Below, one piece after another: positions 21,886 to 33,316 of a stretch of 64,000 nucleotides of DNA. Every line of letters starts with the position of its first letter. Positions within the stretch are counted from its first letter, which is position 1. The position numbers were made by a program, and so were the translations under genes. The stretch is from Cyclaneusma minus (taxonomy: Eukaryota > Ascomycota > Leotiomycetes > Marthamycetales > Marthamycetaceae). Location: contig JAKZHN010000022.1 in the NCBI GenBank assembly GCA_037179335.1, positions 539,493-603,492 on the forward strand, written 5' to 3'. A model generated the notes under the pieces. That model was given only the letters and a program-made list of their open reading frames with translations. It did no database searches and was not told where the DNA came from.

Positions 21886-23174
21886 ATGAACGGAAATCAT
21901 GATATCGTTGCCTCGACGGCCGATCTATGGGCTACCCTTCGCAGAACTGATTATGTTCTCGAAGAGCATCAGTCTACCTTGACCAGTGAGTTTCAGTCCC
22001 CCCCTCTCCTCTCTGAGCTTGCTTCCGTCTGGAAGCTCACCTCTCAAACTTGCTCTTTGCTGACTTCTCCACCTCGTCAGCACCACGTGTCGATTTGCCT
22101 GTCACGAGCCGCGTTCCCACCGTTCATCTTCGGCATGCCATTCAGACCATTAAACATCGCAATGCACACTCAATCGCTAGATTTGATGGTTCGACTCTCA
22201 ATGAGCAAAGTCCAAAGCATCCTGGCGATCATCTGCACGACCGTGTGAAAAAAGCCATCGAAAAACGCAATGTCCTGGCGGGTGAGTCCATACAACCCCA
22301 TCCTCAGGTTTTAAACTTGAGGCTTCGAATCACGAACTTTTAGGTTCACTTTTGCTAACTTCACTACCGACCTGGAGGAATGAGCGCCTCGCGGTCCTCG
22401 CCTCCCATGGGTCAGAGCCACAACGAGGAGTCTGAGTCTGAGTACATGGGTCTGGATGCCTACGGCAGGCCTTTCGAAGCTCCGCAACGCCCCGGCGAGG
22501 CCCGCGAAATGCCTTCCGGCTCCCCTCTTTGATCTGCCTACCAGGAGTACCAGCTGCCCACCGAGGCGGAGCGCCAAGAGATGGACGCCTTCGAGCGGAA
22601 CAACGGCCCTTACTATGCTTGGAACAACAGTTCTCGCCAACTTCTCAACAGCCGCTATAGCGACGAGAACGAGTACCCTCCCCCACCCTCTCCAAACTAT
22701 TAAGAGCCGCCGCAAGCATCATGTAGGAGGAGCAAGAGTGTCGCTACTAGCTGCAATTCAGAAGCGATTGACCCTACTCCGTACTCAAATCAATAATGTC
22801 AAACGCAGCATGGCCTGCATGGGGGGGACGAAGGAGGGTTCGAACGGGGGACGAACGGGGAGGCAGAGGAGGTGATCAGCCGAATGCCCCGCGACAGAGA
22901 GCGGAGGCTCGATGACTTCTTCGCAGGAACCCACCAAGAGGAGTATATCGTCAGAGCGAGACGGGAGGTATTCGAGAAGTTTCAGGCTTTTGAGAAGGGG
23001 TCCAGCAGTGGAGCTATGGCTGAGAATGCCGACGAAGATGTGGAGATGGAGGGGATGGATATTGATCAAGCTGATCCTAGCACTACGCATGACCTCCAAT
23101 TGGGTATGCCAGACCAATATGACGGCATTGCTACTGCTGCTATGGAGGCCTTTCGGGGTCTGCACTTGGGCTAG
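21886..23174 (+). pseudogene. Tandem family copy E, with foreign insertion in exon 3 region
   Basis: Exon 1 is 21886-21985 (MNGNHDIVASTADLWATLRR) and exon 2 is 22081-22281, ending LHDRVKKAIEKRNVLAG. Intron 2 keeps CTTTTGCTAACTTCACTACC and is then interrupted by unrelated sequence (about 22371-22708). The family exon 3 follows: GARVSLLAAIQKRLTLLRTQ from 22727, then, after a shift in a G-rich run near 22825-22860, ISRMPRDRERRLDDFFAG, a tail with EDVEMEGMDIDQ, and TAMEAFRGLHLG ending at 23174. Splicing to the GAG at 22377 gives a 151-aa protein ending in the inserted segment (stop 22530-22532); splicing to TAG at 22726 stops at 22873-22875. Either way the usual C-terminus is lost. Confidence 0.7.
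22371..22708 (+). other. Unrelated coding-like segment inserted in copy E
   Basis: About 340 bp with higher GC separates the intron 2 end from the family exon 3 and has no counterpart in other copies. One frame is open apart from a TGA at 22530-22532. It reads MSASRSSPPMGQSHNEESES, a GLDAYGRPFEAPQRPGEA phrase, and, after the TGA, AYQEYQLPTEAERQEMDAF and SDENEYPPPPSPNY before TAA at about 22701-22703. It looks like a fragment of another gene. No target duplication is evident. Confidence 0.6.
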
Positions 23175-23536
23175 GCTCTAGCTTATTACTTCGTAAGAAA
23201 GGTAGAAGGTTTGTTAGAAATAGCTTCAATCCTAGGAGCTTCAAAAACAAAATATTTATCACAATATCGTGATAAAATGGAGGTTGATAATTCCGGTGGC
23301 TTAAACTTGGAAGAATACAAAATTGCGAGGGCTTCGATAAGCCTTTGTTTTGATAGGAAATAAGTTCGAAATTTTCGCGATTTGTTACTTCCAATACCGT
23401 GAAAATATGTATAAATAGTTACCACCTGAACTTGCGCAACTTCGCACTTTCTTCTCCCTGCCCAATCTCCACACGTCTCCACATTCTAAGCTTCCACCCT
23501 TCGCTGGGTCGACTACCCGCACCTTGAGCGCTACCC
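23175..23536. other. Spacer and leader of copy F
   Basis: Moderately AT-rich spacer with a short inverted phrase (ATTTATCACAATATCGTGATAAAAT, about 23252-23277). The final 120 bp are a CT-rich leader whose CTGCCC, CACGTCTCCACATTCTA and CTTCCA phrases match the leader of copy D. Confidence 0.45.
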
Positions 23537-24581
23537 ATGAGAACAGACAACATCTATGAATTCGCCACGTCTCCGGAGAAAATTGTCAGCATGAACGAAC
23601 GTCGCAGGCCTTCAGTGGCCAACGAGTCTGTCAATCTCCGGACGATACTCAATCGACTTGGGGACTCCGAGAGGGTACATGCCGAACAACAACACAGTGT
23701 CGTGTACAGTCAGTTCCCACTCTCAGTTCTCCAAGCTGTTGTCTTGGGGCTTCCAACTCACAGGCTCTCTTTGCTCTTGCTAACTTCTGGGAGCTCCAGG
23801 TATCACATCAGCCCCAGCCGCCCGCCCAACCAACGAGCTCCGATACTCTGTCAGCGCCCAAGAACACATTCGTCGTCGAAGTGGCGAGCGAGTCACCAAA
23901 ATGAATGGCCAATTATCCACCCAACAAAAGCCGCGTCTCAGCCATTTGTATGACCGTGTCAAAACGGCTATCAAGAAGCGTAATGCTATGGCTGGTGAGT
24001 CCTCAGTCCCCTACCTCCCTATATTTTAGTACACATCTCCATCTTCAATTCCACCTCTCCATCTCCGAGCCCATCCCTCCAGCTTCAAACTCCAAACTTC
24101 AACTTGAGGCTTCCAGATCTCCAGCTTCTCTTTTGCTAACTTCGCCACAGATCATCGCAAACTTCATACCGGAGACGGATACCGAGTCTTGATCAACCAC
24201 TTCCGCGCACAACTCAAGAACCACAAGCTAGTATCGGGTGAAAAGAGGAATTCGAACAGTCGAATCCCCTTTGACAAGGAGCAGAGGCTCAACAACTTTC
24301 TCACGGCATACGAGAAGAAGGAGCATATTGCCCGTGCAAGACAGGAATTTATGAGGAAGATTATGGGTTTCGAGGACGGACCCAGAGGTAATTCCGGTGG
24401 AGGTATGGCAAAGGACAAGATGAACGTTGGCGAAACGGGTACTAGCACTACGGAGGAGACGAAGTGCGTTGAGATGGTCCATGATACTATGGAGGCATTC
24501 CAGAGTTTGTGCCTGGAATGCCTCCATTTTATATTTTTAGCAAATTTAATTGCGTTTTTTCTGGTGATAGGCCGATATTAA
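23537..24581 (+). CDS. Tandem family copy F, intact but extended C-terminus
   Basis: Exons 23537-23708, 23800-23994 and 24151-24581 join in phase 1 to 265 aa with no stop. A Met at 23591 (MNERRRPSVANESVN) is an alternative start. Exon 2 holds TNELRYSVSAQEHIRRRSGE and LYDRVKTAIKKRNAMAG; exon 3 holds RIPFDKEQRLNNFLTAYEKK, EHIARARQEFMRKIMGFED and TMEAFQSLCLE. In paralogues the stop follows a terminal phrase such as EAFRGLHLG. Here the frame runs on into the AT-rich block, adding about 20 hydrophobic residues (HFIFLANLIAFFLVIG). The donor of intron 1 is GTCAGT instead of the usual GTGAGT. The gene is probably functional, or only just truncated. Confidence 0.65.
24489..24527. repeat. 15-bp perfect inverted repeat at gene/AT-block junction
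   Basis: Arms 24489-24503 (ATGGAGGCATTCCAG) and 24513-24527 are exact reverse complements around a 9-nt loop. The left arm is family coding sequence (MEAFQ); the right arm is new and is followed at once by AT-rich sequence. It resembles a fold-back junction where exon end sequence was copied in inverted orientation. Confidence 0.85.
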
Positions 24582-24585
24582 TTTG

Positions 24586-24751
24586 GAAAATAAATATAAA
24601 AAATAAATATAAATAATAAATATAAATAATAAATATAAATAATAAATATAAATAATAAATATAAATAATAAATATAAAAAATAAATATAAAAAATAAATA
24701 TAAAAAATAAATATAAAAAATAAATATAAAAAATAAATATAAAATACTAAA
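24586..24751. repeat. 13-bp AT microsatellite
   Basis: About twelve head-to-tail units of AATAAATATAAAT, changing midway to AAATAAATATAAA. It starts close behind the junction hairpin. The apparent 95-codon minus-strand Tyr/Phe/Ile-rich frame across it is an artefact of the repeat. Confidence 0.95.
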
Positions 24752-25199
24752 ATATTGGCTATAAATAATATAAAAAAATATTTTAATAGCTTGATTAATA
24801 TAGTTATTAATAGCAAATTTAATATAAATTAGGAATTTTATTTATTTTTTCCCTTTATTATTATAATAAAATTTTAATAGACGCTTTAGCTTAATATTTA
24901 TTTGCTTTATTTATTAATTAATTTTAAATTAGACTATAATAAATAGGCAATAATTAATATTTAGGAAAGAATATAGCTGCTTTTAGAATTTAGCTATAAA
25001 TCGGGGGTTTTTATTAGAAATAATGCTTTTTAAAAGCCTATAAAGCTTAAAAATATACTTTAAAAATAACTGGGCTATTTGCTTGGCAAAGAAATTTTTA
25101 ATATTATTAAAATTAAAAAAATAGAAAATTAAAAAAATTATTTTTAAAAAGCGGTTTATTATAATTATAATAGCGTTTTTGCCTTTATTAAATAATAGG

Positions 25200-28100
25200 C
25201 CGGTAATAACATTTATTATAGTATATTTTTAAAGCCGTATAATTGCTTAAAAAAATTATAAATAGCCTTGGTAATTTTATTTAATTAATTTAAAACGCCA
25301 ATATTTTTGGCAATTGCGAATAAATTTAATAGTATTTAGCATTTTTTTATATATAAATTAGCGTTAAATGTATTAAAGGATTTTAGCTTTATTAATATAT
25401 TTATATACCATTAATTTACCTATTAATTTGATAATTTTTAAACGCGCCTTTTTTATTTCAAAATATAAATTAGCTTATAATATTTAAATAGCTGGCTATT
25501 TTAATTAATAAAGCATTTAAAAAAAATAAGAAATAATGATATAGGCCTTAATACTAAATAGCTTTTTAATTTTTAATAGCGCTTATTTTTAAATTATAGC
25601 TTAAGCAATAGAGTTATTTTTTAAATAGAATTATATTTATTCGCCGAAGGCATTTTAAGATTCGGCTTATTTGAATTGGCTTTCAAATCCAGGTTTTTAT
25701 TTTTTAAATGATATTTCTTTTCCGGGTTTTTTAAGGCTTTTTTTTAAAAAGCTTCCGGGCCTGGCTTTTTTGGTTTTAAATATTGGTTTTGGGGAGCTTT
25801 TAATGCTTTAAAGGCTTTAGGGATTTTCAAAGCCTGCGGGGCTTTTTTTTATGGATTTTTAGAATTTTTATAAAATTAAGCTTAATAGCTTAATTTTTTT
25901 TTGAAAAATAATATTTGATTTATATATTTATTTTTAGAGTTTTTGAAATTTAAAAAATATTTTTAAAAATATTCTATAAAAGCATTTAGCTTGCTATTAA
26001 TTTTTTCTAATATATTTTGGATTTTAAAATTAATATTTGCAAAAATGTTTAGCTAGCTAATTTGTTTTTTATTTAGCTTTTTTTTAATAGCAAAGTATTA
26101 TAATTTTGTATAATTAGTAAATATTTAAATTATTTATTTTATGATAGTAATATAATTCCGCTATTTTTTAAATGCATTTATAATAGCTAAAAGCTTTTTA
26201 TTATAAATAAAATAATTGGGTTTTAGCTTTAATATTTGCTTAAAATAATAGGGAATAGGCTTAAGCTGGTTTTTTTAAAAAAAATAGCTTTTAATATATA
26301 GTTTAAAATATTAGTTTTAATATAGGTAATTTTATTTTAAATATAATAGGCCAATACCAAAGTATTAATAATTATTTATTTTAAAATATAAAAGGCTTTT
26401 TAAATTAAAAGGAAAGGGATAAATTAAAATAGCTGATTTTTAATATAGGTAACGGTATATAAAAGCTTGGTTATAATAGCGTAACTTTTAATAAATTGGC
26501 GAAAATAATTAATAAAGCCTAAATTGTTTTGGGTTTTTTTAATAATAATAGGCTTTTGCCCATTTATTATTTCCTTAATTTTATTAGAATTTATATGATA
26601 GCTATTAACTTTAATTATTATGCCTAAAAATTTAATGTTTCAAATTTTAAATATTAATTTATTTAAATTAGCCTAAAAACCAGCCTTAATTAGGGTTTTC
26701 AGCATTTTATTAATATACCGCCGGCGCTTTTTTAAAATTTTATTGTAAATAAAAAGGTTATTTATATAAGCTATTATAAAATTATTCAAATAAGCCTATA
26801 AAATATTATTTATTTATTGCTAAAAAATGGCTAAATTATTATAAAGCTTAAATAGCATTATTTTGTATTTAAATTAATTAAACAATATATTAAAGATGGT
26901 AAGCTTTTTATTTTTTGAAATTTTAAATTTAATTTTATAAAATACCAATTAAATATTAATTTCAATTAGGTATTTAATCCCTGAAATACGGGAAATAATA
27001 TTTTTAATTAGGGGTAAAAAATAGTTTTTTTTATAAGCTTATTTAGCCGTTTATAATTAATATAAAATTAAAGCCCCTTATTAAGCTTTTTAGCAAATAA
27101 TATTAAAAAAATATAAAATGCCTAGCTAAATATAATAAAATTTAATTTAAAATAATTTTAAAAATATTACTAAAAAGTTGTTAGCTTTTTTAAAATAAGG
27201 CTATAAATAGGATAAATTTGCTATAATATAAAATTTATAAACTTAATATAATAATTCCAGGATTTATATTTAAAAAGCTGGTAAAACGCTTGCTTATGAA
27301 AATTTTTAATTTAGCGCTTATAATATTTAGGCATATAAAATTGTATTGGTTTTAATTGTTTTTAAAGCCTTATTAACTTTTTTAATTAATACAATAAAAA
27401 TAAAAATTTTGATTTCTTTGGCCCAATAAATATAATAGGTAAAAATTAAAATATTAATGGTATAAATTCGGATAGGCTTTACTAGGTAATAGCATTTAAA
27501 TTTTTTATTTATTATTAAAAAGACAGGCTTAGGGCTTTAATCCATTAGGAAATATTTAAAAAATACTAAAATAATTTTTGTTATATCTTTTTTTAATTTC
27601 CAGCGCTATAATTAATGGGCTACTTATTTTTTTAAAAAATGGGATTTAAAAAATGGTTTTAAAAAGGATTTAGCAAATAAAGGGAAAACCAATAAATTTA
27701 AACCACTTTTAAATAATTGCAAGTAAATAGCTAAAGGTTATTTAAAAATGGCTTTAGTGGATAAAATAAAGGTATTTATATTATTATTAGTTTATTTTAT
27801 AATATTATTTTTAATTTAATTTAGCAATATGTTTTTATACCAAGCTATTAAAATACGTTAAAAGTATTTAATTGCTAAAATGCGCGAAAAACCTTATTAT
27901 TATTTAAAAAATTAATAATACATTATCTATTTAACGGTTTTTTTATAATTTTAAATAAGGAAAATTTGCTTAATTGCATAAAAAATAGCAATATTGCTTC
28001 CGCTATTTTTGTTAGGGCAATAATGAATTTGGGGTATAAAATTAAAATTTATAAAGGAGCTTTAGGCTTAAAAAGCTTATACCGGATATTTTTAAAGAAT

Positions 28101-30605
28101 GGGAGCTTTTTAAATATAAAAACAGCCGGCATTTAAATGCGCTAGAAATCTAATATATTATTTTATTATATAAGGGATTTATATTAAATGGCTTTTATAT
28201 AATTATAGTGGTTAAAAAGAAAATGGATTTTATTAATGGCGTTATTAATTATTATATTATGCAATTTTAAATAGGTTTTTTTTAAATTATATAGAAAATA
28301 AAAAAAATTAATAGTTTTAAATTTAAAGCCGGGAATAAAAAGCTTAAATAATAAATATAAAAATATAGCTATTAAAAGCTGCTATTAAAATAGGCTTATA
28401 TAAAATAATAAAATTTGAGCTATTATATTAGATAAATTGCGCTATAATAAATTAATTAATAAAACTCCCTATATTTGCTTTTATATTTCTTAAAATATTA
28501 ATAATAAATAATTTTATGTTTTTTTAAAATAATAGAAATAGTACAGAAATTAATAGCTAAATATAGGGCGTTTTTGAAAAAGTAAGCAGAAATTAATATT
28601 ATATATATTAAATTGCTAAATACAATTTTATTAGCAATTAAGTATTTTCCAGCTTAGCAGCTAGGATAGCAGTCTTTTTTTTAGCGGTTTTTCTTTTTGT
28701 TTCTTTTTTTCAAGAGTTTTTAGGGTTTTTATTATTTGTATTATAATTAATAGCGTTAATAAAGGGATTTTTAAAATTTGGATATATTTTAATATACTAT
28801 TTATATTTGCTATATTTAAAGTATTTAAGGCTTTTAAAGCTAATAAATGCTAGAAAAATGCCCGGAAAAAAGCACTATTTATTTTTAAATTAAAAAAGCT
28901 TAAAGGCAAAGCGGGTTTAAAAAAGTTAAAAGCTAAAACTATTGAAAAAGAAAACTGAAATAATTATGCGCTTAATATTTCTAGTAAATAATTTCCGGTT
29001 TTCTTTTATTTAGCGATAATAGTTAATAGCTTTAAAAAAGAATTGAGGGCAAAAATCTATTATAGCCTTTTAAAAATTAATGCTAATTTTGTATTATAGC
29101 TATTAAATTAAAAAGGCCTTTAATATCCCTAATTAAATAAAAAGGCTTTGAAAAAAAGCATAAAATAAATTAAAATTTTAGCGGCTTTAAAATAAAAAAT
29201 AAAATTTATTAGATTTATCAAGGGAAAATTTTGAATTATTATAAAAGCTATTTAAAAATTCATAAAATCTTTTTATAATAAAAATATAAATAGCGGTATT
29301 ATTATATCAAAAAGAACAGTATATATTTATAGGTAATTTCTTTAAAATATTTTACATTATAAATAATTTTAGCCGCTTTATTCATAAAGCAAAAATAGTT
29401 ATTAATTTATTTATTTTTTAATTTAGATTTTTAAAGCTTTAAAAATATAATGCCATTATATAATAGGGGCTTAAAAATACGCTTAATATAATATAAATTA
29501 AAGGTATTAAAAGCCATTTTAAAAATTGGAAATTGTTAGGCTAGCAGTTAAATATTAATGAATTAGGCTTTAGCTTTAAGGTCGGATTTAGGCTATTTAG
29601 GTAAAGCTAGTTATGGAGCCTTGGCTTTTAAGGCTTTTAATAGCTTTAGCTATTTTATAAAAATAATGGGTCGGCTATATATTATAAAGAGTTTTTTATA
29701 TACTAAAATAATTTTTTTATAAATTAATAAAGGTTTTTTATTTAAAATATATAGGTTTTGATTTAATTATTTGCTTTTTTTATAAAGAGAATTATTATTA
29801 GCCTAAAGATTTTTTAATTTTTTAATAATTATTATTTTAAAAGCCTATGTTTTAAAAAATATTTTTTAAAATTCTTTGATTTTAAATAAAGAATTCCGGG
29901 CTTGATTGTAAATATATGCTAGCAATTTTTATTGGGCATTTTTAAGCTTTTTAAGAAAGATTTTAGCGGCTATATAATTAAAATCCATAAAAAAATATTA
30001 ACGGCCTAGGTTTTTTGTTTTTCGCATTGCTTGGATAGGGGGCTATATTTTAAATTTAATTTTAAAAGCGGTTTATAAAAATTACAATAGACCTGGAAAA
30101 GATAGAAAAAGCCGGATTGGAATTTAAAATCAAATTTAATATAAAATAATTAAGATATATAAGCTTTTAAAGCAAAATATAGGATTTGGTAGGGAATAAA
30201 TAAATAAATAAATAAATAAAAAACACGTTTATAATTGTAAATATATAAGTTTAGGCAAAATATAAAGCTTTAACCGAATATATAAATACGCCTGTATATA
30301 CAAAATGCCTTAAAAAAGGATAATAAAAAATAGCGGAAATAATTTTAAAAAAATTAGCGTTATATAATAATTTGTAAAAGGCGAAAAAAAGCTTTATTAA
30401 AATATTATAGAGATTTATTAAGGGAGCTAAAAGCCCGAATAAGCAGTAGATAAAAATTGGATTAATAAAGCTAGGGAAAAAAGAAAGAGATTCGGAGAAA
30501 TTTCTCTTTTTATCCAGCTTTTAATAAAGAAATTAAAAGGACAAAGGAGCGGCGTAATTGCCTCAGGAGTGGCTGCCCAAGGCCTCCACCTCTAACCCTA
30601 TAACA
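25200..30605 (-). mobile_element. RIP-degraded Ty3/Gypsy LTR retrotransposon
   Basis: On the minus strand a reverse transcriptase is recognisable despite many stops. From about 27110 down to 26730 it contains a phrase like INYKRLNKLIKK, an IISRISGIKYLIEINI palm segment, and AYINNLFIYNKILKKRRRYI at 26771-26712, where the catalytic Y-x-D-D has become Y-x-N-N. Next come NIKFLGIIIKVNS and LGFINYFRQFIKSYA (thumb and connection), then an RNase H-like NYFIYNKKLLAIINAFKK at about 26170-26230. The D-to-N changes are what C-to-T on the opposite strand gives. The 5' LTR lies at 30403-30605. Gag and integrase are too decayed to place, and the lower-coordinate end is approximate. Confidence 0.8.
30403..30605 (-). 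repeat. LTR of the minus-strand Gypsy relic
   Basis: Read on the minus strand the segment starts TGTTATAGGGTTAGAGGTGG at 30605 and ends CTCTATAATA at 30403. That is an inverted TGTTATAG...CTATAACA boundary with one C-to-T change, about 203 bp long. Its outer 60 bp keep a GC content much above the surrounding block. It sits upstream of the reverse transcriptase, as a 5' LTR should. I found no convincing 3' LTR. Confidence 0.65.
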
Positions 30606-31085
30606 CTATTTTTGTTTTTTCCAATAATAAAGCCAATAAAAAGCATTAAAAAATCAGCGTAATTTTAGCGGCAATTAGCATTAAAATTTGCCCAGTTGCA
30701 GCCTTTTGCACAATCCTTTTATTTAATCCCCAGCCTTTTTATATACTATTTTCTTGCTATTTAATAAAAATCTTTAATTAAAAATGCTATATTTTTATAA
30801 TTAAAAGCTGTTTTTAATTTTTTAGCATTTCCAATTAAAAGAAATTTACAAGCTATAATATTTACAAAAAAAACCGCTTTTTATACTATTAATTTTAATA
30901 TATTTAAATTTAAAATTTAATGCATTAGCCGCTAAAGCTTTAATACTATAAAGCGTTATTATAAATATAATTTAAAATTAAAATTTTAATTAAGCTTTTA
31001 ATTTTTTATAAATCGTTTTTTTTTTAAATAGCTTTTTCAGCGCTAAAAGCAGCCAGCTTTGCTGGCTATGCCCGCAATACACTGA

Positions 31086-31881
31086 TTTTTAATCACCTTC
31101 TTTTTTTCTCCGCATATAACGACTTAGACCATATATCAGGGCTTTCACCTCGTCGCCTCTGTTTTCTCTTGCTAACTTGTTGGCATGCCAGACACTAGTC
31201 TCATTGTAGTCACCGAACCTACTGCTGCCCAGCACTCAGCTGCGGACGAGACGGTTAGCCACTTCTACCAAGGAATGCGATATCCTATTGCGAACAATCC
31301 GCGACGTCACCGCCTCAGTGGCCTCCACGATCTCTTGAAGACCGCTGCTAAGGCACGGAATGCTGTCTCGAGTGAGCTATATCCCCATTTCCAGAGTCTT
31401 AAGTTTGAGGATTCAAAATATCAGCTTCACTTTTGCTAACTTCACCACCGACCGCCACAAGCGCCGTGCAGAGGGAAGCCGAGTGTTGATTTCCCAATTG
31501 GTGGCTGCTAAGAAGCGCCTCAATCAGCTCCGGGCCAATGTGAAGAATCCGAAGCGGACCATGGTGTTTGAGGAGATCAGTGAGGAAACCAAGAACACAG
31601 AACGAATGAGCCCCGAGCGGGAAGAGAAACTCAACCGATTTCTCGCCAGCGCTGACGATTCCGAGACCGTTACTAGGGCTCGACAGAAGTTATTGGGGAA
31701 GTTCAAGAAGTTCGGTGCGGTGGGTATTAAGAAGGGAGACACCGGTGCAATTGAGGATGGAACTACTGGAGATGCGATGGAAGTCGACGATACCGGCCCT
31801 ATCTCTACAGACTCCCGTGATATGGAGAGCGATATGACCATGGAAGCTGGCAAAGCCTTAGAGGGTTTGAATATAGCTTAG
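31086..31881 (+). pseudogene. Tandem family copy G, first exon missing
   Basis: The 3' part of intron 1, with CTTGCTAACTTG and a CCAG acceptor at 31191, survives, but upstream sequence is AT-rich block, so exon 1 and promoter are gone. Exon 2 (31192-31371) ends LHDLLKTAAKARNAVSS. Exon 3 (31472-31881) is fully open: KGSRVLISQLVAAKKRLNQL, ERMSPEREEKLNRFLASADD, VTRARQKLLGKFKKFG, AMEVDDTGPIS and AGKALEGLNIA. Coding exons 2-3 look undamaged, so loss of the 5' end is likely recent. An ATG at 31185 inside the intron end could only start a shortened product. Confidence 0.75.
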
Positions 31882-32181
31882 TCTCTTGCCTGTTGCTGTA
31901 TCTCCTCGACCGTACAGGTTTCGTTGAAATAGTGCAAGTTTCAAAAGCTCCAATATTAAATATTTCGCAATTGTAATAGCATCTTTGTATACTGTGGATT
32001 TGTGCTCCGAGCCTACAGATTACTGGTAGCTCGCTGCGCATTAGCGAGAACGGCAGCGTGTTGTTTATACCCACCGCCCGAGTTTTTGAGACCCTTCACT
32101 CATTCTTTTCTTTGCGCCCGACCTGGAGATAGCCGCCTCTCAACCAGGCCGTTATCGACCAGCGCTCGTCCACGAAACTAC

Positions 32182-33222
32182 ATGTATTCGCCAGCTAGGT
32201 CTCCTACCAGACCCATCACGCATGCACACCACAGCATGAGTCCATCAACAGCTGGCAAGCGCACCAAGCTCATGCTTGAACTCCAGCGTCCAAGACACTC
32301 CGTTGATGACGATGAGGCCGGAGAGCGTAGTGAGCCCATCAGTGAGTCCTACCCCCCTCCGTTATCCGTCTCATGGCTCCCAACTCCCGAGCCTCGACCT
32401 GTGTTTACTCTTACTAACTTCCCCACCACACCAGATGTCGATTTAGCTCTCACCGCCGACCGTACTACCGCCGAACTGCTTCTGACTGTCCCGACGAGCA
32501 TCCCAAAGCCCCGAGCGCACGTTACGCGTGGAGCTGCATATGCCGTTGCCAGAATGAACGGTCCATCGAGCAGGGAGAAAACCTCTCAACGCCTGTCCGG
32601 CCCTCACAGCCGCTTGAAAACCGCTATGAAGGCACGCAGCGTCCTAGCCGGTGAGACCCCACCTGAGCTCTTTATCTTCACATCACAGAGTTGAGGCTTT
32701 CAAATTTGCAGTTACACTTTCGCTAACTTCAAAAAAGGCGCCCAAGTGTCCATTGATAAGTTGATCACGGTACAAAACCACATCAAACGTCTCCGTCCCC
32801 AAATGCAGAGCTTCAAGACTAAGCACATCATGTTGTTGAGTGAAAAGAAGCATGAGACAAAACGCATGCCAAGAGACCGCGAGGAGAGACTCCACCGCTT
32901 TCTTTCAGGAATTGACGAAGACGAGCATGTCGCTAAGGCTAGGTAAGAGTTGATGGAGAAGTTTGTTGGTGGGAAGGGAGAACATTTGCCCGAGTTCAAG
33001 CAAAGGTCTTCCATGGCCTTGCGAATGACGAAGAGTCGGGCTGAGCAGAATGGTGCTGATTCCAAGAAGGGAATGGGAGGTGAAGCTGCGTGTGAAGGTA
33101 CAGAGCCAGAGCAAATGGATATTGATGAATTTGGTGTTGGTAGTAGTGGGGATCTGGAGTTAGGTGGGGATGACATGGCTATGGAGGCCATAAAGGCTCT
33201 TGAGAGTCTGAACTTGAGATAA
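32182..33222 (+). pseudogene. Tandem family copy H, one in-frame stop in exon 3
   Basis: Exon 1 is 32182-32341 (a second in-frame ATG at 32236 gives the usual short exon, MSPSTAGKRTKLMLELQ). Exon 2 is 32435-32650 (SRLKTAMKARSVLAG). Exon 3 starts at 32738: VSIDKLITVQNHIKRLRPQM, KRMPRDREERLHRFLSGIDE, EHVAKAR, then TAA at 32944-32946. The same frame continues ELMEKFVGGKG..., EQMDIDEFGVG and MEAIKALESLNLR to 33222. Paralogues have Gln or a related residue at the stop, so a single C-to-T (CAA to TAA, a CpA site) explains it. Otherwise the copy is intact. It could still be rescued by using the downstream exon at 33317. Confidence 0.75.
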
Positions 33223-33316
33223 CTAGTATTCTTCTAAGTACTTGAGTAGGGAGAGCAGTCCTTCTCAGAGGAATACAGAGTTTGAAAGCTTTACAACCAC
33301 CGTTAAGGCCTTCAAG

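Larger units (their letters stand above)
24530..31085. other. AT-rich RIP-degraded block 1
   Basis: About 6.5 kb of very AT-rich sequence with no intact gene. Its bulk is a minus-strand Ty3/Gypsy relic (listed separately). Repeated TTTTTAAA/TTTAAATT runs and stops in every frame are consistent with heavy C-to-T and G-to-A mutation on a repeated element. The block begins just after copy F and ends just before the headless copy G, so it probably split the tandem array. Confidence 0.85.

Noticed and set aside
24529..24816. 95-codon minus-strand Tyr/Phe/Ile-rich frame resembling a membrane protein
   Set aside because: It is produced by a 13-bp AT microsatellite.
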